A DNA stretch of 9,326 nucleotides from Victivallaceae bacterium (lineage in GTDB: Bacteria > Verrucomicrobiota > Lentisphaeria > Victivallales > Victivallaceae). The stretch lies in contig JAQVVK010000079.1 in assembly GCA_028698975.1 (NCBI GenBank), forward strand, positions 1-9,326. The letters are read 5' to 3'. Position numbers and translations under genes: made by a program. Position 1 is the first letter of the stretch. Each line of letters begins with the position of its first letter. The notes beneath the pieces were generated by a model. That model ran no database searches. It saw only the letters and a list, made by a program, of their open reading frames with translations, and was not told where the DNA came from. Positions 1 through 6,460 of the stretch are shown here, piece by piece.

Positions 1-1602
1 GGCCAGCGTAGACAGCACCGGGTTGGGCGATGTCTGCCCCAAGCCGCACCGCGCGGTGTCTTTGATAGTGCCCGCCAGTGTTTTCAGCTTGTCGATGGTC
101 TCCTGCGAACCGCGACCCTCGGTAATATCGCAGAGCAGCTCGTACATGCGCCGGTTGCCGATACGGCAGGGCGTGCATTTGCCGCACGACTCGTCGAGTG
201 TAAATTCAAGGAAGAAACGGGCGATGTTGACCATGCAGTCGTCTTCGTCCATTACGATCATGCCGCCCGAACCCATCATCGAACCGATCTTTTTCAACGC
301 TTCATAGTCGATCGGCAAATCAAGATTGGCCGGTGTGATGCATCCGCCCGACGGACCGCCGGTCTGCACCGCCTTGAACTTGCGGTTGTTTTTGATGCCG
401 TCGCCGATTTCGAAGATGATCTGGCGCAGCGTTGTCCCCATCGGCACCTCGACCAGACCCACCTTGGAGATTTTGCCGGCCAGCGCAAACACCTTGGTGC
501 CGGGCGAACCCTCCGTGCCGATCGACCGGAACCACCCGGCCCCCTTGCGTACAATGGCGGAAACACAGGCGTAGGTCTCGACGTTGTTGACCACACTGGG
601 CTTTTTCCACAACCCCTCCACAGCCGGGAACGGCGGTTTTACGGTCGGTTCGCCGCGCCGCCCCTCGATCGAGTGGATCAGTGCGGTTTCCTCGCCGCAG
701 ACAAACGCCCCGGCTCCGAACTTTATTTCGATGTCGAAATCAAAACCGCTGCCCATGATGTTTTTGCCGAGCAGCCCCATTTCATGCGACTGGGCAATGG
801 CCTTTTCGAGCCGTTTTACCGCCAGCGGGTATTCGGCGCGAATGTAAATCACGCCGTTGTGCGCTCCGATGGCATAGCCGCCGATAGTCATGGCTTCGAG
901 CACCGTATGGGGGTCGCCCTCCAGTACCGCGCGATCCATGAATGCTCCGGGGTCGCCCTCGTCGGCATTGCAGATGATGAACTTTTCCGGCGAATTCTGA
1001 TTGGCGGCAAACTGCCATTTCTTGCCGGTCGGGAAGCCGCCGCCTCCGCGCCCGCGCAAACCGGATTCGGTAATGAGGTCGATCACCTCCTGCGGTTTCA
1101 TTGTGGTCAGCGCTTTGGCCAAGGCGGAGTAACCGCCGGAAGCGATGTATTGCTCGGGCTTCTCCGGATTGAGGCGGCCGGTATTGCGAAGTACAATGCG
1201 GGCCTGAATTTCCCCTTTGCCGGGTTTTTCATTTTCCGGGTAGTACCAGTTGCGTTCGATTGTGCGGGTGCCGGGCGCGGGGGCGGCGGCTCCGGCGGCG
1301 ATGATCGCCGGCACCTGCTGCGGTGTCACGTCGCCGTAGATCAGCCTTTTACCGGTCGCGTTGTCGAGCATCATCAGAACCGGTTCGGCGTAGCAAAGCC
1401 CCATGCAGCCGACCTCGTTGACTTCGATGGAGTTCTGAAGCTGCCGGGAGGCTATCTGGTCATAGACGCTCCGAAGCACATCGGCGGTGCCGGCGGCGAT
1501 ACCGCAGGTGCCCATTGAAACGAGCAGTTGAAGCGGTGGACGTTTTGCGGAGGCGTATGACTCGGCAATTTTTTTCAGTTCGGCCGGGGATCCTGCTTTC
1601 AT
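1..1602 (-). CDS. NuoF/HydB/HndC-like NADH-binding flavoprotein subunit of a probable [FeFe] hydrogenase complex (C-terminus off window)
   Basis: Oxidises or reduces NAD(P)H through FMN and passes electrons along Fe-S clusters; in the HydABC/Hnd family it serves a cytosolic, often electron-bifurcating hydrogenase. 534 residues are visible, starting at the ATG at 1602-1600 behind a GGAGAG Shine-Dalgarno. Residues 1 to about 120 are a thioredoxin-like [2Fe-2S] domain with C33, C66 and C70; the usual first ligand appears to be Ser29. The NuoF core follows: a glycine-rich loop GLRGRGGGGFPTGKKW (181-196), ICNADEGDPGAF (210-221), FVCGEET (300-306), an SLBB-type stretch near 360-390, and the N3-type [4Fe-4S] ligands C473, C476, C479 and C519. 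Family members carrying the N-terminal extension are about 600 residues and end in a two-cluster ferredoxin domain, which would lie beyond base 1. The fused N-terminal domain makes it more HydB-like than an HndB plus HndC pair. The hydrogenase role is inferred; a NuoF of complex I or a formate dehydrogenase subunit are alternatives. Confidence 0.9.
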   Translation of the reverse strand, partial: MKAGSPAELKKIAESYASAKRPPLQLLVSMGTCGIAAGTADVLRSVYDQIASRQLQNSIEVNEVGCMGLCYAEPVLMMLDNATGKRLIYGDVTPQQVPAIIAAGAAAPAPGTRTIERNWYYPENEKPGKGEIQARIVLRNTGRLNPEKPEQYIASGGYSALAKALTTMKPQEVIDLITESGLRGRGGGGFPTGKKWQFAANQNSPEKFIICNADEGDPGAFMDRAVLEGDPHTVLEAMTIGGYAIGAHNGVIYIRAEYPLAVKRLEKAIAQSHEMGLLGKNIMGSGFDFDIEIKFGAGAFVCGEETALIHSIEGRRGEPTVKPPFPAVEGLWKKPSVVNNVETYACVSAIVRKGAGWFRSIGTEGSPGTKVFALAGKISKVGLVEVPMGTTLRQIIFEIGDGIKNNRKFKAVQTGGPSGGCITPANLDLPIDYEALKKIGSMMGSGGMIVMDEDDCMVNIARFFLEFTLDESCGKCTPCRIGNRRMYELLCDITEGRGSQETIDKLKTLAGTIKDTARCGLGQTSPNPVLSTLA

Positions 1603-1648
1603 GATTCAATCTCTCCAAGCTGATAAAGGTTGTTGATTATAAACCGTT

Positions 1649-2155
1649 TTAATCGATACACTCGGCCAGTACGCCGGCCACTTTGTCGGCTGTCATATTG
1701 CCGTAAACGCGGTCATTGACCATTGCCACCGGGGCGAGGCTGCAAGCCCCGACGCAGCGCAGCGCGCCCAGGAAGAACTTGCCGTCCGGAGTGGTTTCCC
1801 CCTCCTTGATGCCGAGCAGACGACGAAACTCGTCGAGCACCTTGGGCGCACCTTTGACGAAGCAGGCGGTTCCCATGCAGACATTGATCTTATAACGGCC
1901 GACCGGTTTGTCGGTGAAATAACTGTAAAAACTTATGACGCCGTAAACGTCGGCGCGGGAAATATCAAGCTTGGCGGCCACGAAGTTCTGGACGCTTTCC
2001 GGCAGATAACCGAAGATATGCTGAGCGCGGTGAAGCACCTGTATCAGGTAGCCGCGACGACGGTCGGGTTGACGGTTGATGTTTAGCGAGTCGATGAATT
2101 TGCCGAGCTCATCGAATTTGGCGGTATCGACCTCCGCCGCAGTTTGACCACCCAT
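1649..2155 (-). CDS. NuoE/HydC/HndA-like [2Fe-2S] thioredoxin-fold subunit
   Basis: A small electron-transfer subunit that pairs with the NuoF-like flavoprotein encoded next, carrying a [2Fe-2S] cluster close to FMN. The protein is 168 residues, the usual NuoE/HndA size. It has an N-terminal helical part (about 10-75, including the family-typical GYLIQVLHRAQHIFGYLP) and a thioredoxin-fold half with the complete ligand set C93-x4-C98 and C134-x3-C138 (CMGTAC and CVGAC). The frame is open upstream to 2194, but I choose the ATG at 2155-2153 because GGAGG lies five bases upstream and the longer N-terminus is not family-like. It ends 46 bases before the NuoF-like gene, so the two form one leftward operon. 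A promoter is visible at 2232-2260. The identification is firm; which complex it serves (hydrogenase, formate dehydrogenase or other) depends on genes to the left of the window. Confidence 0.93.
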   Translation of the reverse strand: MGGQTAAEVDTAKFDELGKFIDSLNINRQPDRRRGYLIQVLHRAQHIFGYLPESVQNFVAAKLDISRADVYGVISFYSYFTDKPVGRYKINVCMGTACFVKGAPKVLDEFRRLLGIKEGETTPDGKFFLGALRCVGACSLAPVAMVNDRVYGNMTADKVAGVLAECID

Positions 2156-2231
2156 GTTGTCCTCCGCTTGATGTTTGCAATCGATCGGGAGCACCGATTG
2201 ACTGTGATTTGTACTTGCCGTGGCTCGGTGT

Positions 2232-2260
2232 ATTGTAGCTTGTGTTCACGCTTTTTGCAA
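2232..2260 (-). promoter_or_regulatory. Sigma70-type promoter for the nuoE/nuoF-like operon
   Basis: Read on the minus strand, the -35 box TTGCAA (2260-2255) and the -10 box TACAAT (2237-2232) are separated by exactly 17 bases. Transcription would start near 2225, giving a leader of about 70 bases before the start codon at 2155. Both boxes are close to consensus (4/6 and 5/6). This is a reading of the sequence only, with no transcript data. Confidence 0.6.
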
Positions 2261-2335
2261 GCACAAACCGCGCTGAAAATCGAGAAAAAAACAAAAATTT
2301 GTTGCTTTGTAACTGCTTTAGCCTCAATGGATAAA

Positions 2336-2355
2336 AAATTATCAATCGATAATTT
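2336..2355. repeat. Perfect 8-bp inverted repeat with 4-base spacer, candidate operator
   Basis: AAATTATC (2336-2343) and GATAATTT (2348-2355) are exact reverse complements around AATC. A second, looser TTATC...GATAA pair lies at 2366-2370 and 2380-2384, and single GATAA elements occur at 2330-2334 and 2516-2520. The size and symmetry suit a homodimeric helix-turn-helix repressor. The position is about 75 bases upstream of the leftward -35 box and about 140 bases upstream of the candidate metH -35 box. It does not match the Rex consensus as I know it. The operator role is inference. Confidence 0.4.
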
Positions 2356-2494
2356 GCATATATTGTTATCCAATGGCGCGATAATCGCTCCTGGGGTGTG
2401 GTTTTATTGCGCCCGACACCGCGATTTTTATGCTGCACTCCACGGTTTCCGGCTAATAAATCGGGAAAAACCAACCGCCTGCCGCCGTAAACGT

Positions 2495-2523
2495 TTGAAA
2501 TGCTTCTTTGCCGGTGATAAATT
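2495..2523 (+). promoter_or_regulatory. Candidate sigma70-type promoter for metH
   Basis: TTGAAA (2495-2500) and TAAATT (2518-2523) lie 17 bases apart. The -35 box matches consensus at 5/6 but the -10 box only at 4/6, so this is a weaker candidate than the leftward promoter. It would start transcription near 2530, leaving a leader of about 80 bases before the metH start. Confidence 0.35.
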
Positions 2524-2611
2524 ATGCCCGTGATTAAAAGGTCGAATGGCGCAAATCAAGTCTAAATAGAAAAATCGACTTTTGCATAACAGATTAAGAC
2601 AGGGTGAATGC

Positions 2612-5020
2612 ATGACGCGTTCTGATTTTGCAAAGCTGGCGGCATCGCGGCTGCTGCGTTTGGACGGAGCCACCGGCACCGAGCTGGTCAAACGCGGTAT
2701 GCCGCCCGGTGTTTCACCGGAACTTTGGTGTTTGGAGCATCCCGAGGCGGTCAAAGCGGTACAGCGGGCTTATTCTGCCGCCGGAAGCGACATCGTTTAT
2801 GTGCCGACTTTCGGAGGGAATCCGGTGAAACTCGCCGAGTTCGGTCTGGAATCACGCACCGCCGAGATCAACCGGGGGCTTGCCGAGTTGAGCCGCGCCG
2901 CCCTGCCGGACAAGTTGATATTCGGCGACCTTGCCCCCACCGGTCAATTTATCGAACCCTGCGGCCCGCTCGGATTTGACGAAGCCGTCTCCATTTACAA
3001 GCAGCAGGCCTCTGCTTTGCTGGCCGGAGGAGTGGATGGTTTCGCCATTGAGACCATGATGGATTTGCAGGAGGCGCGCGCCGCATTGATCGCGGTGCGC
3101 GAACTGTCAGCCGGTATTGCCGTAATCGTCACTTTGACGGTTGACGCATCGGGGCGCACGCTTACCGGAGTTGACCCGGTTTCCGCTCTGGTGACGCTTC
3201 AGGCTCTGGGGGCCGATGCTTTCGGGTGCAACTGTTCGACCGGGCCGGACGAAATGGCCCCGGTGATCGCCAGACTTAAACCCTATGCGCATATACCGCT
3301 GGCGGCCAAGCCCAATGGCGGTATGCCGCGTCTGGTGGACGGGGTGACTTTGTTTGATCTCGGCCCGGAGGAGTTTGCTTGCGCCGCCCGGAAATTGTAC
3401 GCCGCCGGGGCTTCCATACTTGGCGGCTGCTGCGGCACTACCCCGGAGCACATCGCCGCGCTCGACCGGGAGCTGGGCAATTTGCCCCCTCCCGGCGTCG
3501 GCGGTACAATGCGGGGCGTTATCGCTTCGTCAAGCCGGTTCGTCCGTTTTGCGGCGGGTGAACCCTTTGCCGTTATCGGCGAACGCATCAACCCTACCGG
3601 CAAGAAGGCGTTTCAGGCCGAACTGCGCGACGGCAAACTGGCCATTGCTTTGGACTTTGCATCACAGCAGGCGGAGCAGGGCGCGGCGGCACTTGACGTC
3701 AATGTCGGCCTGGCCGGAATCGACGAAGCGGCGGTCATGCGCCGTCTGACCGGCGAACTGGTGCGGGTTTCGCCGCTTCCGCTTTGTATCGACTCCACCT
3801 TGCCGGAGGCGGTCGAGCGCGCTTTGCGCCTTTATCCGGGGCGCGCCCTGCTGAACTCCATCTCGTTTGAACGCGACCGGCTCGAACGCACTCTGCCGCT
3901 GGCTGCCCGTTACGGAGCCATGCCGATTTTGCTGCCGCTGGCCGGGGCGGGGCTTCCCGACGGCTGTGCCGGTCGGGTGGCGGTATTGGATAAACTTCTT
4001 GACGAAGTGGCCAAGTTTGGTTACGAGCCGGAAGACGTATTGGCCGACGCGCTGGTGATGACGGTTTCGGCCGACCCGGCCGCCGCGCTCGGCGCGCTTG
4101 AATTCATCGAACACTGTGCCCGGCGCGGCATTGTCACTACCGGCGGACTTTCCAACGTAAGTTTCGGCCTGCCGGAGCGAGCCGCCGCCAATCTTGCATT
4201 TCTCGGCATGGCTATCGGCCGCGGTCTTAATTCGGCCATCGCCAACCCCGGCGCACCCGGAATTGTCGATCTGGCGGCGGCCTCCGACGCGCTTAATTGC
4301 CGCGACGGGCGGCTTGAGCGTTACCTCGCACGCTTTGGCGGTCGCAAAAACGCTCCGGTTCCGGAGGCTGAATCCACCGGACTTGCGCCTGCCGACGCCT
4401 TGCGCGACGCGGTTCTGGCCGGTCGGCGCGATCTGGTGCCGGCGGCCTTGGAGCGTGCTTTGGCATCGGGGATCGAGCCGGGCGACGCGGTGAACAACAT
4501 TCTTATACCGGCCATTACCGAAGTGGGACGGCGTTTTGAAGTCAAGGAGTATTTTTTGCCTCAACTTATGCAGAGTGCGGAGGCGATGCGTTCCGGGATG
4601 ACGCTTCTGGAGCCGAAGCTCGCCGCATCCGGCAATGCCGTTGCCGACGGGCCGGTTTTTGTGCTGGCCACGGTTGAGGGCGATATTCACGACATCGGTA
4701 AAAACATCGTGGCTCTGCTGCTCAAAAACAGCGGTTTCCGGGTGATCGATCTTGGCAAGGACGTTGCGGCGGCCACGATCGTCGAAACGGCGCGGAAAGA
4801 ACGGGCGGCCTTTATCGGACTGTCCGCATTGATGACCACCACCATGCCGCGCATGCGCGAAGTGATCGCACTTTTGCGTGAAAACGGTCTGAACGTGCCG
4901 GTACTGGCCGGCGGCGCGGCGGTGGATAAGATTTTCGCCGATTCGATCGGGGCGGTTTACTGCTCCGACGCCATGGACACGGTGCGGACGGCACAACGAC
5001 TTTTCGGGCAAACTAAATAG
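2612..5020 (+). CDS. metH: Cobalamin-dependent methionine synthase, short form lacking the reactivation domain
   Basis: Transfers a methyl group from methyl-tetrahydrofolate through cobalamin to homocysteine in the cytosol, making methionine and regenerating tetrahydrofolate. The protein is 802 residues. Domain 1 (about 10-290) is the homocysteine-binding barrel, with zinc ligands C208 (in GCNCSTGP) and C273/C274 (GGCCGTTPEH). Domain 2 (about 315-570) is the pterin-binding barrel, with IGERINPTGKKAF (322-334), DVNVG (362-366), CIDS (392-395) and GLSNVSFGLP (512-521). A cap (about 590-675) and the B12 Rossmann domain (about 680-798) follow, with DIHDIGKN at 691-698 and H693 as the cobalt-ligating histidine. 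It ends there; the roughly 330-residue AdoMet-binding activation domain of the E. coli-type enzyme is absent, as in the shorter Thermotoga-type MetH. The ATG at 2612 has AGGG seven bases upstream; an in-frame TTG at 2582 is possible but less likely. The membrane-protein gene follows after 23 bases. Confidence 0.95.
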   Translation: MTRSDFAKLAASRLLRLDGATGTELVKRGMPPGVSPELWCLEHPEAVKAVQRAYSAAGSDIVYVPTFGGNPVKLAEFGLESRTAEINRGLAELSRAALPDKLIFGDLAPTGQFIEPCGPLGFDEAVSIYKQQASALLAGGVDGFAIETMMDLQEARAALIAVRELSAGIAVIVTLTVDASGRTLTGVDPVSALVTLQALGADAFGCNCSTGPDEMAPVIARLKPYAHIPLAAKPNGGMPRLVDGVTLFDLGPEEFACAARKLYAAGASILGGCCGTTPEHIAALDRELGNLPPPGVGGTMRGVIASSSRFVRFAAGEPFAVIGERINPTGKKAFQAELRDGKLAIALDFASQQAEQGAAALDVNVGLAGIDEAAVMRRLTGELVRVSPLPLCIDSTLPEAVERALRLYPGRALLNSISFERDRLERTLPLAARYGAMPILLPLAGAGLPDGCAGRVAVLDKLLDEVAKFGYEPEDVLADALVMTVSADPAAALGALEFIEHCARRGIVTTGGLSNVSFGLPERAAANLAFLGMAIGRGLNSAIANPGAPGIVDLAAASDALNCRDGRLERYLARFGGRKNAPVPEAESTGLAPADALRDAVLAGRRDLVPAALERALASGIEPGDAVNNILIPAITEVGRRFEVKEYFLPQLMQSAEAMRSGMTLLEPKLAASGNAVADGPVFVLATVEGDIHDIGKNIVALLLKNSGFRVIDLGKDVAAATIVETARKERAAFIGLSALMTTTMPRMREVIALLRENGLNVPVLAGGAAVDKIFADSIGAVYCSDAMDTVRTAQRLFGQTK

Positions 5021-5043
5021 TAGTATATATTAGGAGAGTGCAA

Positions 5044-6012
5044 ATGGGAATCCGGGTATTGGACGCGTTGAAACCGGCCTTGAACAAGACCGGGTCGCTG
5101 CTTTACAAGCCATTTAACTTCACCAATTATCTGAAGTTGGGATTTGTGGCATGGATTTGCGCGTTAAATATTGGAGGCGTCGGCAATCGGTTCGGCAACA
5201 TCGGCCGTTCGGCGCCGGACAACTGGCTTGTCGGGTTCTGGGAGAAATGCAACGACCTGTTTTACGGCGAGGGCGGCTTTGTTGAAAATCTGGCCGCCAT
5301 TGCCGGGGTGGAGGTTTCCACCGTATGGTTGATCGCCGGGATTTCTGCCATAGTCATCGTACTTTTGATCGGTATCGCCGTGCTGCTGTTTTGGCTCAAG
5401 AGCCGCTTCAATTTCATCTGGCTTTACGACCTTGTCGGTCACCGGTATGATATTGGAGAACCGTGGAAGGAATTCAAAACCGAGGGAAATTCTTTGTTCG
5501 GCGGTTTGCTGCTCCTTAACGTCGCCATTTATGCGGTCTACACCGTCTTCCTGGTGGCGGCGTTGGCATTGGGCGTCGGCTGGCTCAAACAGGGTGCGTT
5601 GCTCGGCGGAAGCCCCGGCTGGACGCCGGGCGCGGTGGCGGCGGTCGTGCTGATCTGTATTGGAGTTGTGCTGGCTTGGGTTTTAATGATCTATACGCTT
5701 TACGTCACTTGTTTTTGCGCTCCCTTGATGTTTTACCGCCGCAGCCGGTTTGTCGAGGCATGGCACGAAGTCAACGCGCTGCTGGGCAGGAACTTCTGGG
5801 GATTTGTCCGCTGCGGGCTGCTGATTGCCGGGCTTTGGTGCGGCGTGGCGTTTGCGCTGGTCGCGCTGTATGTTTGCACCTGCTGCATCGCCTGCTGTCT
5901 CATGATGCTGCCGTTTTGCGGAGCTGTAATCCTTTTGCCGTGTTACGTCTTTTTCCGCTATTATACCTTGGAAATACTTTCGCAGGCCATGCAACCCGAG
6001 GAGCAGTGCTGA
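5044..6012 (+). CDS. Hypothetical cysteine-rich polytopic membrane protein
   Basis: A 322-residue membrane protein of unknown function. The N-terminus has an amphipathic start and a YKPFNFTNYLKLGFVAWI stretch (21-38), a pattern I associate with uncharacterised DUF7544-like membrane proteins; that link is from memory and unverified. Hydrophobic segments are visible at about 28-46, 92-118, 150-180, 196-222 and 252-310, the last long enough for two passes, giving roughly six membrane spans with soluble loops around 50-90 and 120-150. It contains 15 cysteines, of which C278, C280, C281, C284, C285 and C292 cluster in the final hydrophobic region. The start is the ATG at 5044 with GGAG seven bases upstream; an in-frame GTG at 5038 overlaps that ribosome site and is unlikely. 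It follows metH by 23 bases with no terminator between them, so co-transcription is likely, but no functional link to methionine synthesis can be read from the sequence. Confidence 0.75.
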   Translation: MGIRVLDALKPALNKTGSLLYKPFNFTNYLKLGFVAWICALNIGGVGNRFGNIGRSAPDNWLVGFWEKCNDLFYGEGGFVENLAAIAGVEVSTVWLIAGISAIVIVLLIGIAVLLFWLKSRFNFIWLYDLVGHRYDIGEPWKEFKTEGNSLFGGLLLLNVAIYAVYTVFLVAALALGVGWLKQGALLGGSPGWTPGAVAAVVLICIGVVLAWVLMIYTLYVTCFCAPLMFYRRSRFVEAWHEVNALLGRNFWGFVRCGLLIAGLWCGVAFALVALYVCTCCIACCLMMLPFCGAVILLPCYVFFRYYTLEILSQAMQPEEQC

Positions 6013-6028
6013 GCTATGTCGATCGCCT

Positions 6029-6325
6029 TTGATGAAACCCGGCGGCGACTTCTTTCGTTTGGCCGCTCCCGGTGACGGACCGGTCACGGCATGGATGTGT
6101 ACGGCCAAGGACAAATCGGAATTTGTTTTTTTTGCGTTCCGTCAGGCGGCGCGCCCCAATGCCGAGATCGTCACCGTGCGGCTGGCCGGGCTTGACCCGG
6201 AGGCGGAGTATTGCGCCGCCGACGGAAGTTGTTTTACCGGTGAATTCTTGATGAATATCGGTTTGCGGCTGCCCGAAGCATACGGCGACGCCTGGTCGGA
6301 GTTGCTCTGCTTCCGGAGAAAATGA
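6029..6325 (+). pseudogene. Orphan C-terminal fragment of a GH36-type alpha-galactosidase (probable remnant)
   Basis: The 98-residue reading frame resembles the extreme C-terminal beta-sandwich of GH36 alpha-galactosidases: a GDFFRLAAP start, AWM followed by KDKSEFVFFAFR, then PNAEIVTVRLAGLDPEAEY, GEFLMNIGLRLP and a final LLCF. In full enzymes of about 700 residues this stretch follows the catalytic barrel. Here nothing barrel-like precedes it: in-frame translation upstream of about 6029 falls into the 3' end of the membrane-protein gene, which is in another frame and shows no GH36 similarity. Neither the TTG at 6029 nor the ATG at 6032 has a convincing Shine-Dalgarno. The frame itself is intact to TGA 6323-6325, so truncation looks fairly recent, or a small stand-alone protein is made by translational coupling 20 bases after the upstream stop. 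Similarity is judged from memory of the family, without an alignment. Confidence 0.6.
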
Positions 6326-6335
6326 CGGCGGCGAT

Positions 6336-6364
6336 TTGATATTTCTTGCAAGTGGTGGTATATT
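6336..6364 (+). promoter_or_regulatory. Sigma70-type promoter for etfB-etfA-acd
   Basis: TTGATA (6336-6341) and TATATT (6359-6364) are separated by exactly 17 bases in the AT-richer gap just after the GH36 fragment. Transcription would begin near 6371, leaving a leader of about 87 bases before the etfB start. This indicates that the ETF cluster is a transcription unit separate from metH. No clear intrinsic terminator is seen between 6012 and 6336. Confidence 0.6.
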
Positions 6365-6444
6365 AGCTAAATTGCACCGATTGCTGTTTGGATGGCGAGG
6401 TGTTGTGCTGTAAATCGTGAATTGATCTGATAAAAACAACAAAT

Positions 6445-6460
6445 GGGAGCCGAAATCGTG
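6445..6460 (+). promoter_or_regulatory. Ribosome binding site fixing a GTG start for etfB
   Basis: GGGAG (6445-6449) lies eight bases ahead of GTG 6458-6460. The in-frame ATG at 6443 overlaps this Shine-Dalgarno and has no purine-rich site of its own, so the GTG, which gives the family-typical N-terminus (M)SYTVLVFVKQVPDTQ, is preferred. Confidence 0.7.

Larger units (their letters stand above)
2156..2611. other. AT-rich divergent intergenic region between nuoE-like gene and metH
   Basis: About 455 bases separate two divergently oriented genes. Base composition is visibly more AT-rich than the flanking coding regions. It holds the leftward promoter (2232-2260), an exact palindrome (2336-2355), further GATAA/TTATC elements (2330-2384 and 2516-2520), and a candidate rightward promoter (2495-2523). 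Open frames crossing it show no recognisable protein. I looked for cobalamin and SAM riboswitch hallmarks ahead of metH and did not recognise any. Confidence 0.7.

Noticed and set aside
673..1518. A 281-residue plus-strand frame opposite the NuoF-like gene
   Set aside because: The opposite strand encodes clear FMN, NADH and Fe-S motifs across the same bases, and the plus-strand product shows nothing recognisable.
2183..2201. Small hairpin (ATCGG/CCGAT with 5-base loop) in the leader of the nuoE-like gene
   Set aside because: Only five base pairs with no U-tract; too short to support a terminator or attenuator.
2144..2533. A 129-residue plus-strand frame in the divergent intergenic region
   Set aside because: It overlaps the start of the nuoE-like gene and both promoters, lacks a ribosome site and has no family resemblance.
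2400..2611. Possible cobalamin or SAM riboswitch ahead of metH
   Set aside because: I could not find a B12-box-like or SAM-box-like conserved core. A short AAGTC/GACTT pair at about 2560-2582 is too weak to call structure. A covariance-model search would decide.
3662..5011. A 449-residue open frame on the minus strand opposite metH
   Set aside because: Fully antisense to conserved MetH domains, low-complexity-like basic composition, no motif or ribosome site; a codon-bias shadow.
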